The notes beneath the pieces are model-generated. The model saw only the letters and a program-made list of their open reading frames with translations, was not told the origin of the DNA and ran no database searches. Of a stretch of 64,000 bases of DNA, positions 11,861 to 22,907 are shown piece by piece (positions within the stretch are counted from its first letter, which is position 1; each line of letters begins with the position of its first letter). The translations under genes and the position numbers were made by a program. This DNA is from Paroedura picta (Eukaryota > Chordata > Lepidosauria > Squamata > Gekkonidae), in the NCBI RefSeq assembly GCF_049243985.1, contig NC_135373.1, positions 92,809,213 to 92,873,212 of the forward strand, in the 5' to 3' direction.

Positions 11861-13623
11861 AATGTGGTGATTATGTTAACTTAGGTGAAGCAGTAGAAAA
11901 AAGTCAGTGGAAGGCAGGCTGAGTAATAATGTCTTGTCTCTGAACAGCCAAAAAGCCCTTGAATACTGTCTGTGGAATTAAGTTTTAAGTCTGAGAAATA
12001 CCCTCTTTATCTGAGTCCAGTCAAGTGCTTTGTGAAATAGCTCAGAAGTCAAGCCTCAGTAACAGTCTCTAAATGTTTCTAGGAAAGTATAATCAGAACC
12101 ATTCCATACTGATTCATTCAGCTGCTCTGCCATGAAATATTTAAACTCTGCTTGTTTTGAAATGAACAGAGCCTTGTAAGCTTGTGGCATTGTTTCATTT
12201 TAATAGCAGCTCTGACTCCAGCATGAAGTATTGTGTTGTTCTGGTGGGCAAAATTAGAAACTCTTATAAACCCAGAACCATCCCCCACCCCCCAGAACTC
12301 TGTATTTCTTTGCATAATCAGTGCTGTCTGTGTTGCTATTTCCCCCTTTTTATTATAAAAAAGCGCGTATTGTAATATTTAACTCAAAAAAGTTTTAAAA
12401 GCATCAAGCAATTTTTAGAAAACTGCTTCAGTAATATTTGAAATGGACATGCCCCAGAGGTCAAATGGCAGAGAGCCACTTTTAGAGGCTCCCCAAACTT
12501 CAAAATTTCCTCTTCTTTGGCCTTCATGATTATATATTGAAGCCCATCCACCAGCACCAGTCCTCTACTGAAGCATGTCAGTTCTGTTATTAGACTCCTG
12601 AGGGGATGAAATACATTCATTTGCATGCTGCTTTAGAAAAACGTGTTCCAGCTTTTTGTATCTCATACACTTTTTATCAGCTTTCGGAACTGTAAATTAA
12701 TTTATTACCACTTTCTTACAAGTGATGGTTTTCAGAGCGGACTTCTGAGAAACAGATTTTATTTTTTGTCTCTCGTTTGTTTCTGAATCAGTTTATTGGG
12801 CACGGACTGCTCTCTCAAGGAGGTGTGTGTAGCAAGCTACATAACCAGGGCTAAAAAAAATGGGTGGGTGAAAAACATTAAAAAAATTACTTTTACTCAG
12901 CAGAACTGGAATGCAGTAGGTTGAATGGCTGCATGAAATATTTTATTTTTAAATAATCCTCTGACTTCTTTCGTGGCATATTCATGAAAGAGCTGTTAGT
13001 ACCTGAGTCTTCTGGAAACCCTTGTGTCACACACAAAAAATAATGGTTTTGTTGTCACAGCTGGTAGGATTGTTTTTGCTTATTACTGCTGTTATTATTG
13101 CTGTTGTTATTCATGATATAAACTGTTATCGGTCTTGGCACACTTTGGTTTCTACAGCTAAAATGTTTGAGAGAGCTTTTATTCTGCATGTCAAATTCGG
13201 ATTACTTCCAAAAGATATACAAAGAAAAATAATGACTTTCATCTAATCCTCTTGGAACATTATATATATTCACTAGGGATATCTAATTAAAATAGCTAAT
13301 TATAAGAAATTACAGTGTTGTCTCTGATAATATAACTAATTCTAATATTAAAACTAAAATTGCATCTCTGCTTAATTCTGGTAGAATTAAGTAGATATTT
13401 GAAAGGATTTAAAAAAAATCATTCTAGTACAAACTAAGGATGCTGTCACTAGTCTTGCACTGTCTCTTCAAGCATAAATAGATAAGTGGTACACAAAGAA
13501 ATTTGCAACAATGTTTACATATGCCAGCATTTAGTCAAGCCTTTTCTTTTCTTTTTTTTGACTTTTAAACAATATATATACTTTTATTTTTTCAGGCACA
13601 CACATTAACACTCAGAGAGAGAT

Positions 13624-13656
13624 ATTCATTCATTCATTCATTCATTCATTCATTCA
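13624..13656 (+). repeat. ATTC microsatellite
   Basis: About eight ATTC units, beside the L2-type fragment tail. Confidence 0.95.
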
Positions 13657-13995
13657 ATTATTAGCCTGCCTCTTTCAAAAGACTCACGGCAGGTTACATC
13701 AGACATAAAACCCAGTAAAAAGCCCTCTACCAACAAGATGGCTAAAGTAAAAACTGTCTTTCTTCCCACAGCCAATCCCTGAGGTAGGTTGCCAGATGGT
13801 ACAGCACATTCGGGGGGGGGGGGGGGGTAGATGTTAGTACTGGCCTCAGCCTGGCAGAAAAGCTCCATTTTATAGGCCCTGTGGAATTTTTACAGCTCTG
13901 TCAGGGCCCTCAGCTCTCCAGACAGCTCATTTCACTAGGTCAGGGCCAGGACTGAAAAGGCCCTGACCCAGGTCGAGGCCAAGCGTATTTCTCTT
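13655..13995 (-). mobile_element. LINE 3' region, probably L2, minus strand
   Basis: CTGGCAGAAAAGCTCCATTT, CAGGGCCCTCAGCTCTCCAG, AAGGCCCTGACCCAGGTCGA. It sits in the spacer of the 12703-14157 inverted repeat and contains a run of 16 G at 13812-13827. Confidence 0.7.
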
Positions 13996-15075
13996 TAGCC
14001 AAGTTTAGCTCTGGTTTTTGTAGCTTGCTACACACACCTCCTTGAGAGAGCAGTGTGTGCCCAATAAAATGATCAGGAACAAACAAAACCCAAAAAAGTA
14101 AAATCTGTTTCTTAGAAGTCTGCTCTGAAAACCATCACTTGTAAGAAAGTGGTAATATATAAACATATATGTTCATGCATGTGTGCATGTTATTTTGTAT
14201 TGGGTTTTAGATGTGGTTAAGCAAGAGCAAATGTATGACTAGCACCAAAGTATTTTAAAGGATTAGGAATGTATCATTTTAAATTAGGAAAGCAATACTA
14301 ATTTTATAGTGCAATTCTAAACAGAATTACACTGCTGTATTCAATGTGGTTAGGGTGGCATCATTAATCACCTTGAAGTGCAATATGGGAGAACGTTTTG
14401 CCAGTAGTGCTCGTTCAGTAGTGCTCTTTAGGGTTGTTTAGTTAGCTACCAACTGTTTAAGTAGCTGCACCTTAAAAGCCCGAAAAAAGGGCTGTGAAAC
14501 TATGCAGGCTTACTGGGAAGTAAATCTCTTTGAATACAGCAGAATGTAAACATGTACAGGGTTAGGTTGTTCTATTTATTAATGGAAGTGTTTGAGAAAT
14601 TTGTGTGAAAAGCACAAACATGGCGTCACAATAGACACAATTCTGTTAAAGTACAATCAGTATTTGTGTAAATATTTGCAGCTATCACAAAACTACTCCT
14701 TGTTATGAAGAGTTAAGTATGAAGCTCTCAAGTTCAAGGGGCAGAAGTTGCCTTAATGAAGAATAGCTTCAAAGGTTTTTCTCCAACGATTAAGTTCCAG
14801 GAAAGGTGCTGTGTCCCCACTAAGAATTGCTGCTTTTCTTTTTCTAAGAAGTCTTGATGTCATCAGGAATGTTGCCAAAGCTTCTCCATTTGAAAGTTAC
14901 ATGGATGATATGGCTACAATCCAGAATCTATGACTCCTCAATTTTTGGTTCTGGTTGCTGTCTTTCTTATTTTTCTCCTCTTCCCTTTTTTCCTGGTTTC
15001 AGGCTTTTAAAGCGGTTGTTGAAACGCATAATGAACATTGAAATTAATACCATCTGCTAGTTTTTCTCTACTTAC

Positions 15076-15230
15076 AGATGGAGGCTTTGTGAAATATTGG
15101 GTACACTTGCAAATCAAACAGGTAGTAATAATACCCATGAGGATTCTAGATATCCCAAAGAGCAAGACTACTGTAGGTAACACCATCCAGAATTGTAATT
15201 CTTGCACAGGTACCATGCCAGGTAGAACTC
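15076..15230 (-). other. Candidate orphan exon encoding a hydrophobic segment
   Basis: On the minus strand a 155-bp open stretch is bounded by an acceptor-like CTCCCCTTGCAG and a strong donor-like CT|GTAAGTAG. Phase 1 in, phase 0 out. It would encode VQELQFWMVLPTVVLLFGIS followed by another hydrophobic run ending CLICKC, resembling a transmembrane exon of a receptor. I do not recognise the protein and found no partner exons. The same donor read on the plus strand is a good acceptor, so the signal is ambiguous and may be chance. Confidence 0.2.
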
Positions 15231-15721
15231 CTGCAAGGGGAGGACATGGCATTTAAGCAAGCCATATATGTACTAACTGCAGCTGTGTACTGTGAACTAG
15301 CCCATAGATAATTGTAGTCTTGAGAATGTTAAAATGCAGCAAGTCTGTTTTAAGAGCATAGTTGCAAGATTATACTCATATGCTTGGAATCTTGAAAAAC
15401 TTCAATACTTTAGGTTTAGGAAGTGAGATTTTGAATGATACGCAAAATATGCCCACTTCATATTATGGAAAAATACAACTGAGTTTTTGGGCAATGTGTC
15501 TCTTTTCCCCACCCTGCTACACTCATGCCTAATGACCCCAAATTAGATTGCTGCTCTTTCAGCTGCTGCTTTATTTTACTTAAAATTTTATTCTTACCCT
15601 TAAAAAGAAAAAGTTGATGCTTAACTTGAAACAGCTATATAGTTGCAATGTGACATTTAAGTGGAACAAGAGAAGCAGTCATAGCTTAAACAGCCAAACA
15701 ATACCCAAAAATGAGAATAAA

Positions 15722-15825
15722 GGCTGCAGTCTTAAGAACACTTTCCTAAGAGTAAGCCCCCTTGACAAAAATAGAATTTACTTTTGAGTAGACCTGCTTA
15801 GGCTTGCTCCTGTACTGCAGAAGTG
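15722..15825 (-). repeat. Short repeat GGGCAATCC family, minus strand
   Basis: GGCTGCAGTCTTAAGAACAC, AGAGTAAGCCCCCTTG, TTTTGAGTAGACCTGCTTAG. Confidence 0.58.
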
Positions 15826-15983
15826 TTGCTGTTGTCAAATTTGCCCAAATGGTCATTAAAAGGTTATCTTTAGGAATCTTCTAAAACACTCAGTGGAAGG
15901 ATCTCAAAATACAGCCCAGATGGAGGTATTCCAGAGCTGCAGTACTACCATTTATATGTAGGAATGTACTACCAGTACTACTG

Positions 15984-16030
15984 CCCTGAGCCTTCGGGGG
16001 AGGGCGGTATATAAATATAAATAAATAAAA
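15984..16030 (+). repeat. L2-type 3' tail
   Basis: GCCCTGAGCCTTCGGGGGAG then GGCGGTATATAAATATAAAT; tail only, directly before the MITE-like repeat. Confidence 0.6.
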
Positions 16031-16035
16031 ATATT

Positions 16036-16510
16036 GTTGCCAGCCTACAGGTGGTACCTGGAGTTCTCCTGGAATTAAAACTGACCTCTCAACTACAGGG
16101 ATCCGTTCCCCTGGAGAAAATTGCAGCTTTGGAGGTTATAAAGGTAAAGGTATCCCCTGTGCGAGCACCGGGTCATTTCTGACCCTTGGGGTGATGCCCT
16201 CTAGAGTTTTCATGGCAAACTCAATACAGGGTGGTTTGCCAGTGCCTTCCCCCGTCATTACCGTTTACCCCCCAGCAAGCATTTTACCAACCTCGGAAGG
16301 ATGGAAGGCTGAGTCAACCTTGAGCCAGCTGCTGGGATTGAACTCTCAGCCTCATGGGCAAAGCTTTCAGACTGCATGTCTGCTGCCTTACCACTCTGCG
16401 CCACAAGAGGCTCATACAATGGAGGGTATACTCTATAATTACACTATAGTTCCACCCCAAACTCTATCCCCTAGGTTTTACCTCCAAATTTCTGGGAACA
16501 TTCCAACCTC
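16036..16510 (+). repeat. MITE-like repeat (TTGCCAGC ends) split by a Sauria SINE
   Basis: GTTGCCAGCCTACAGGTGG ... CCCCTGGAGAAAATTGCAGC before the SINE and CTATAGTTCCACCCCAAAC, CCAAATTTCTGGGAACATTCC after it. Same family as 22908, 25253 and 50341. Class unknown to me; probably a DNA MITE. Confidence 0.7.
16141..16413 (-). mobile_element. Sauria-type SINE, minus strand, nested in a MITE-like repeat
   Basis: Starts with the reversed tail AAGGTAAAGGTATCCCCTG and ends with the reversed tRNA head ACCACTCTGCGCCACAAG. The (ACCTTT)n tail and the region before it are the Bov-B-derived end known from Sauria SINEs. It interrupts the repeat at 16036-16510. Confidence 0.88.
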
Positions 16511-17574
16511 AAGAAGGCCGTCATGTGTGCTTTCCTTCTAGACCTTTGATGGCACCAGGACAAATAGGTATGTTGGTGCTGGAGAAGATATTATGTGGAA
16601 CACCTACACTGCTGCTGTACTTAGACGCAAGCCCTGCTGATTTCCATGTTTAAGAGTGGCCAGTCTCAGTTGTTAAATACTGGATGGAGTGATCTTCATA
16701 ATTTCCCCCCGAGACTGTAGTATTGGGTAAAAGTGATTTTTAAGGGACCATCATAGTTGTTAATTTTATTTAAAAAATTCTTTTGCAGCAGCCAGTCCTG
16801 TAGTGTAATTCAATCTGTTCAATAGTGAGACTTTTTCCAAGAAGTCAGGAAACAGTAAAGGGCAGGGCTTTCAAAGCTCTCCTGTCTGGTTTGCAAAAGC
16901 CTTGTGTTAATTTAATGCTTCTAAGGAACCCTCCCCCGCCCCCACCCCTTTCTTAGAATTCCGTCTCTAAGAAATCCAGCCGGCTGCAGCACCGAGAAGC
17001 AGTTTAGTTTACAACAGATAACTCAGTAACTCACTGCTTTGCAAAAATTGGGATCAACAACACAAAAGGGTCTTATGGAGCTGCCCTTTCTGTCTTCCAC
17101 ATACAAAAGTTAAATTTTGCTTAGCAAAGTGATTCTTTGCTAAGAATATAGATATAAATGAATGGGGACCTGTGGTTAAAAAATGGATGAGGCTCAGTCA
17201 TCACTACAGCAACTCAAAAAATGCAAGGGATAAAATATAAAAGCATTAAATCTTAACTTTAATTACACTTTTCCAATTAAATCTGAGCCCAGCCCCAGAA
17301 TATAAAATGAATAATAATAAACTAACAAATTTTCCTGCCTACTTCTGCTCCTTGCTTACATTTCCTAAAAATCCATTGTACCCACCCCCATTCTATAGAC
17401 TTGTCTCCATTCTATTTCATCAGTAATTTTGGAAGGTAGTTATGGGTACCTTCCATTTGTCTCTTGTTTATTCTGATGGACAAGTGTGGTTATATTAATG
17501 CACACTTCTATTTGATAGCGTTTTCTTCACTCATCTAGAGAATATTTGTTTTCAAATAGTTGTGAATGTATATT

Positions 17575-17763
17575 TTATGTATGCACTTATTTTATTTATT
17601 TCTTATTTCTTCTCTATGTTATCCTCTCAAACAATCCTTTGAGGTAGATTAGGCTTGAGTGAGTGTGTGGCTGGTCACCCAGCAAACACCATGTCTGGAT
17701 TGGGATTTGAACCTGGATCTCCCAAACCTTAGTCCAAGACTTTAACTACTATACCACCACTGG
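17575..17763 (-). mobile_element. Old tRNA-derived SINE, minus strand
   Basis: Right end has a reversed tRNA head (GGATTTGAACCTGGATCTCC B box; TTTAACTACTATACCACCAC A box), body CTCAAACAATCCTTTGAGGTAG, left end A/T-rich tail. MIR-like in layout; exact family not set. Confidence 0.65.
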
Positions 17764-19254
17764 TTTTCATGGATAATTATGTTATCTGAACTGATTCATT
17801 ATCTTTCCGTGGAGAAAGAAATACATCTGTCCCTGTGACTTCCTGAAGAAATTTCCTTCCAGAGATTGACCATTAGACTGTTAAGATTATTTGGACAAGC
17901 ATGTTATTTGGATAGTGAAATTACAGTATAATACAACAGTAGTACACAGTACAGGTAATTACAGTGTTGACAAACCATGTCCTTTCATAGAAAAGTTGTC
18001 CTGAACTCTTTTCCTAACCTAGAAGGAAACATTAAAAATATTTACGTTTATATATACAAAGGTAAATAGATATCATGAGATTCTGAACAGTTACTCTCAA
18101 GTACCTGTGTCTAGGATTCTGAAGTTTGCATTAGTCTCATCAAACAGTCATAGTGTCTATTGCTTTTTGTTTTGTTCTTGTTCATCTCCTGGAGTCATGT
18201 TACTGCCTTTTAGGGGCCCCAGAACTGAGAATATTCTTGCACTGAGTTTTAGAAAGAGATTTACATTAACTTTCAAACATAATTTTGAGCAAGGTATTAT
18301 GTATTCTGCCAAATAGCATGAACAAGATATGACCCTTTTGTTGTTTTCTGTATCCAGATTTGTGTGAAAACTCTCAGGGGTATAACTTACAAAATCTAAC
18401 AGATTTTAACTGAACCAGCTTACCGATCTCCATGGGAAATCTGGTCTCTAGTCAGAAATTCAGTTGTATCAATGTATATTTCTATTCTTTACTGCATTCA
18501 AGCACAAATATGACTCGTGTGTTCTCACTGGCAAATCGAGTTTGTGTTCTGTGAACTGAGTAATAATAGGATTACTTTCTTCTGCTGACTTGTCTTCTCT
18601 GTTTTCTCAGTACATTGTTGAGTTTCTCTGTTCTTCCTTTAAGGGATAGGAATTGAGTCTGCAGGCACAATTCAGGCCCAGAGTTCTACTCCAGGGAAAA
18701 CCCTCCAACAAAACCAGACATTCAGCTTTTCTCTTCCTCCTACTCTAGACAATAATCTACTTAGTGTTGGCACTGTTCCTTTTTCCTGAGAACTCTTTCA
18801 GTAAAATGGGCAGCAAATGAGGCATTTTGTAAAAGTGAGATGGCATCTGGGTATTGCTGGTGACTGCTAGGATGGCCATATGTGGTGGGGGGCAGCAGCA
18901 AACTCCTGTTCACCAAGAATGAAGAGGAAAAGTGAGAAAATGGCTATCAAAGCCACAGTTCCTTATTTTGACTGATGACATAGATTCATCTTCTTCTGGG
19001 AAGGCGTCAAAATCATGCAGAGTTTGTTCTATTTATGTTTCTTGCAAGAACATGTGTGAACTTCTCCTTTGTGAAGAGGCAGGAAGTAAAGCACCAAGCC
19101 AGCTAAAGTTGCTTGCATTTGCAAACATCGTTATGGAGCTGTTTGCAGAGTAAAAGAAGCCATGTTGACAAAAAAAAACCCAGTTTTGATACACAGCCTA
19201 TAGTTCTGGTGGCACGGTGGCTAGGTGGTGGAATGGAAGGCCATTAGAGTGCAC
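17764..19254. other. Unassigned intron sequence
   Basis: AT-rich DNA between an old SINE and the tandem duplication with the solo LTR. No feature seen. Confidence 0.4.
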
Positions 19255-19336
19255 ATAAAACAGTATTTCAATTTAGCCAAGGTGCTCTGTGCACAGTGCT
19301 ATAAAACAGTATTTCAGTTCAATCAAGGTGCTCTGT
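19255..19336. repeat. 46-bp tandem duplication interrupted by the solo LTR
   Basis: ATAAAACAGTATTTCA..AAGGTGCTCTGTGCACAGT occurs at 19255-19300 and again from 19301; the second unit resumes as GTGCACAG just after the LTR's second target copy. The duplication therefore predates the LTR. Confidence 0.75.
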
Positions 19337-19825
19337 TGTCATGAACCCCGATTCATGCCTGTTTCGTTTCCTCAAGCCTGGCAAGGCCGGGCTTTGTAAA
19401 ACTGTCAATCTGTCCTTTGGCTCCATGACTTCCCTGCTTTCCCAGCGGGGCGTCTTCTTCCTTTCGCTTTATTAAACTCTTCTCACGACCTTGCATAAAC
19501 AGCAAAGACTCAACAGAAATATAGCCATAGAGATAAGACCCTGGCCATCTGGCAGTCTGTGAATTCGGCACCTTTGGTGCCCTCTGCTCTCCCACCGAAA
19601 TGCCTATGTTCCCCCTCCCTTATTGAGAATAACCTATAACTACCTTGAGGTGTCTATTGTTCTTTGTTACTGCCAAGATCCTTTGCTTAGGAGATCTTGG
19701 CTCTGTCTAGCAATTCTGTAGATTCTGTTTAATAAAGTTCTTCCTTGTATTCTCAACTGCCTGTTGGATCTTGGATGTGCCTTTACCACGGACTCTACTG
19801 GCTGGGGTCAGCCAGATTCCTGACA
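19337..19825 (+). mobile_element. Solo LTR
   Basis: 489 bp bounded by TGTCA ... TGACA with a 5-bp target duplication TCTGT (19332-19336, 19826-19830). An AATAAA at 19731 and downstream T/G-rich sequence fit an R-U5 boundary on the plus strand. No internal coding region is next to it, so it is a solo LTR left by recombination. TG..CA ends and 5-bp duplication fit Ty3/gypsy-like or ERV elements; I cannot assign the family. Intact ends suggest moderate age. It lies in the second unit of a tandem duplication. Confidence 0.82.
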
Positions 19826-20235
19826 TCTGTGCACAGTCCTTTTTTATTTGAGGTGACCCAGTGATATCAGCCTTTAATTAATTGTTTTCCTCTTCTCAAA
19901 AGAAATCACATTCTGATGAGTTTCTTTTAACATGACTCCTCACTTTGGGACTTCCTTCTTTCCTTATGTGGAAGTTCTCAGAACTCATGAACTCCATCCA
20001 TGGACTTCCCCTCTCCGCTCCTGGCTTCCATTTCTGTTCCTTATTTGGGCATCTGTCCATGTCAGAACCACCTCTGCCACTCCCCTATCCAAGTTTATCT
20101 TGAAACTCACCTGAATTCTTCACCTCTTTGAGTCTGAATAGTTCACGTGCTTTGTCTACTGCTATTCTGTATACTCCTGTATTAGCAGATGCCATGGTTT
20201 ATCCAAATTATTCTCAGTAATCAGATCTTTGTCCT

Positions 20236-20418
20236 AACCCCTATGACCCAGATTTTGCCCAGGCTTGTCAGATCTTAGAAGCTAAGCATGATTGGCCATG
20301 GTTGCTATTTAGATGGGGGTCCATCAAGGAATTCCAGGGTTATCTGTTGCCTTGAAACTACTACAGGGTCAGCATACTTAGGCTGTGGCTTGATGGCAGA
20401 TTATGCACGCACACACTC
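20236..20418 (+). mobile_element. 5S rRNA-derived SINE, plus strand
   Basis: 5S-like head TCAGATCTTAGAAGCTAAGC and TTAGATGGGGGTCC, followed by a tail resembling the Bov-B-type end (TTGCCTTGAAACTACTACAG, GCTGTGGCTTGATGGC). Orientation opposite to the other two. Confidence 0.78.
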
Positions 20419-20467
20419 AATCAGATTTTAGCAGATTGTGTTTCTATTCTTGGCTGTCTGGATCAGG

Positions 20468-20572
20468 GGACAGCCATGGCTCAGTGGCTCAGCATCTGCT
20501 TTGCATGCAGAAGGTCTTAAATTTAATCCCTGGTACCATCAGTTAAAAGGTTCTAGTAGTAGGGGGGATGCT
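20468..20572 (+). mobile_element. tRNA-derived SINE head
   Basis: GGCTCAGTGGCTCAGCATCT A box, TGCATGCAGAAGGTC, degenerate B box AATTTAATCCC. The 3' part is lost close to the fold-back hAT MITE. Confidence 0.72.
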
Positions 20573-20602
20573 AAATTCCCTTGATATTCTGACTGCATAA
20601 GT

Positions 20603-20738
20603 CAGGGGTAGTCAAACTGCAGCCCTCCAGATGTCCATGGACTATAATTCCCATGAGCCCCTGCCAACAAATACTGACAGGGGCTCATGGGAATTGTAGT
20701 CCATGGACATCTGGAGGGCCGCAGTTTGACTACCCCTG
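20603..20738. mobile_element. Fold-back hAT MITE
   Basis: 136 bp forming an almost perfect palindrome: CAGGGGTAGTCAAACTGC at one end and GCAGTTTGACTACCCCTG at the other, with arms meeting near CCAACAAATACTGAC. An 8-bp target duplication GCATAAGT (20595-20602, 20739-20746) flanks it. Ends and duplication fit the hAT superfamily. It inserted in or beside a tRNA-derived SINE. Confidence 0.92.
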
Positions 20739-21618
20739 GCATAAGTACTTGGTAAACCTCATTTCAAAGCCTGTTCATTTTTTGTCAAACTTGCTTTGGT
20801 TCCCCAACACTCTGTCACAGATGCCTAAAATAGAGTGTGGTGCTCTGAGTCCAGGTCTGAACATGGTTCCCTTGCTGGGTTTTAGAACCGAAGTCTACCG
20901 CTCTTGTCTAGAACAATAGCAATGGATGGTGAATGAGAGGATTCTTTCCTACACTTTTGGTGTGACAGTAGGTTCAGCTTGAAAGATGGACTTATTTCCT
21001 GAGAGTATATAATGTATGCAAGTATAGGCTGTACATGGTAATAACCTTTGAGTATATAGTGCTATGTTAAAATGGTAGCAGATATACCATGTTGTCTGGA
21101 AATCCCAGCCAGAGATTCAGTTTATTTTCCTAATTGTCATCTTCCTTATTCTGCTTTTCTTAGATGGTTTGTGAGTAATACTTTTTCTCCTGGAGCATAT
21201 CCAACTCAAAAAATCACTCTAGGTTTGCATCGCCAACCTTGCACCCAGTCTGTCAGATTGACAGAAAAGGTGGTATCAAAAGAGAAAGCTGCCAACAGCC
21301 TGGCACACGTTCACTCACTAGGCTTGTCATAGCTTGTCAAAAGAAACTCATTAATTAAATTATAAGACTATGTGTATGTTCTGATTCTAATTTTGGCACT
21401 TCAAAGGTTGCTTACGGATTTTCACAATCACAACCCCCATCACATGTACATTTACATGGAAGACAGCACCACTGAGTTTAACAGGACACTTTAAATCTAA
21501 TACACAAAGGATTGTATCCTTCACTTTATTAGTTAATGCAAATTGATTAAAAATAATACACAACAATAGTGATAGCTAGAACAGTGTTAGTTGTTAGAGA
21601 GTTGTCTGGTGTTTTTAA

Positions 21619-21715
21619 TATCACCACAACTCAACCTGCTATGCCCAGATGGCTCTGAGTGATCATTAAAGTCATTGGGCTCTGAGCCATTTGGACATAG
21701 TAGATTGTGGTGATA
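21619..21715. repeat. 97-bp hairpin flanked by TTAA, possible MITE
   Basis: Arms TATCACCACAA..CTATGCCCAGATGGCTC and the inverse GAGCCATTTGGACATAG..TTGTGGTGATA form a long imperfect hairpin with a loop of about 20 bases. TTAA lies on both sides (21615-21618, 21716-21719), the piggyBac-type target, though the ends are not typical for that family. Confidence 0.6.
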
Positions 21716-22147
21716 TTAAACATACCAAAACTGAAGATGTGATCTCTTATTGAGGTTCTGTTATTTGAGGGTGTAGCTTTGAGGTTCCATTGAAACGTAG
21801 ACTATTGTGAAGTGGAAAAGATCCATTTCAGATCAAAACATCTTCCTTTGTGAGCCCTACATTTTTTTTCTGATCTCTTTGAGAATTCCCTTACAAGCAA
21901 TACATTTCCTTTTTGAAAATAAATGCAATATTTTTTGTCTTTAAATAATTTTGTACTGTAAGCATATCTACTAATTTTGCCCATTGCACAGTATATTTCT
22001 GACATTCCTGCACCTGCTAAGAGGCCACCAGAGGGCACTTTGGTATCTTAGGTGGAATCCAATACTGACCCCAAACCCAGCTCACTGCTGGCCGGGCCAT
22101 CAAAGTAAGGTGCTGAGTCATTTGTGGAAAATCTGGACCTGATAGAC

Positions 22148-22225
22148 CAAGCTTTCTCAACCAGAATTTCATGAAACCCTTGGGTTTCTTGATGGCTCTG
22201 GAAGGGTTTACCAATGGGTGGTGGC
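22148..22225 (+). repeat. hAT-like repeat fragment
   Basis: TTTCTCAACCAGAATTTCAT, AACCCTTGGGTTTCTTGATG, CTCTGGAAGGGTTTACC. Resembles repeats starting CAGGGTTTCTCAACC; fragment only. Confidence 0.4.
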
Positions 22226-22544
22226 AAGGAGGCAGGCAAAATCAGGAGGGCTTCCACGGAGGAAGCAGCCATCTTCCACAATGGAGACGGTCAGCCTTCC
22301 GCTGGTTTGGTGGCAGCAAGAAGGTCAATGACAGCTGCAGGGCTTCATGTCCTGCGGAGGGCCCCCCAACTGAATGGCAATCAGAGTCCAGCACATCCTT
22401 GGAAGTATGGTCATGCTTTTATGTGTAGGGGAATGTGGGCATATTGCAAAGTATTTGTATGCTTATCCCATCCTTCCTCCAACGAGCTCAGGGTAGCCTC
22501 CATGGGGTCCCTTTCCCATTTTGTCCTCAGAATACTGTGAAGAT

Positions 22545-22590
22545 AGAATCATAGAGTTGGAAGGGGCCATACTGGACATCTAGTCCAGAT
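22545..22590 (-). mobile_element. CR1 3' end, very short
   Basis: ATAGAATCATAGAGTTGGAAG followed by ATCTAGTCCAG; cut off by the next repeat. Confidence 0.75.
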
Positions 22591-22594
22591 ACAT

Positions 22595-22830
22595 TCAGCT
22601 GGGTAGCTGTGTCGGTCTGAAGCAAAAGAACAAAGTTTGAGTCCAGTGGCACCTTTAAGACCAGCAAAGTTTTATTCAAGGTATTCAAGGTATAAGCTTT
22701 CATGTGCATGTACACTTCATCAGATGTAAAGAAGGGTTTTATTCAGATATCTGAAGAAGTGTGCTTGCACACAATAGCTTGTACCTTGTGTAAAACTGTT
22801 GGTTTTAAAGGTGCCACTGGAATCAAGCAG
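22595..22830. repeat. Palindromic interspersed repeat with hammerhead-like core
   Basis: Head GTAGCTGTGTCGGTCTGAAG, then GTCCAGTGGCACCTTTAAGA; the second half repeats this in inverse and ends TTTAAAGGTGCCACTGGA. The centre on the minus strand reads CTGATGA...GAAA around a short stem. Either a LINE 3' end or a Penelope-like remnant; family uncertain. Confidence 0.7.
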
Positions 22831-22907
22831 TCATGTAAAGTAAGTTAAAGTGATTAAGTTGACCTAGTAAGCTCGAAGTGAGGACTAGTTCACTGTCTAG
22901 CCACTAA

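Larger units (their letters stand above)
12703..14157. repeat. Long inverted repeat, arms ~150 bp, spacer 1.15 kb
   Basis: Arm 12703-12852 is matched in reverse at 14007-14157. Shared blocks: TTACCACTTTCTTACAAGTG, GAAACAGATTTTA, GCTCTCTCAAGGAGGTGTGT, GTAGCAAGCTACA. About nine bases in ten agree by eye. The spacer holds an ATTC array and an L2-type fragment. No target duplication seen. Confidence 0.85.

Noticed and set aside
13022-13246. Small hydrophobic protein
   Set aside because: AT-rich chance frame in the spacer of the inverted repeat; no homology or start context.
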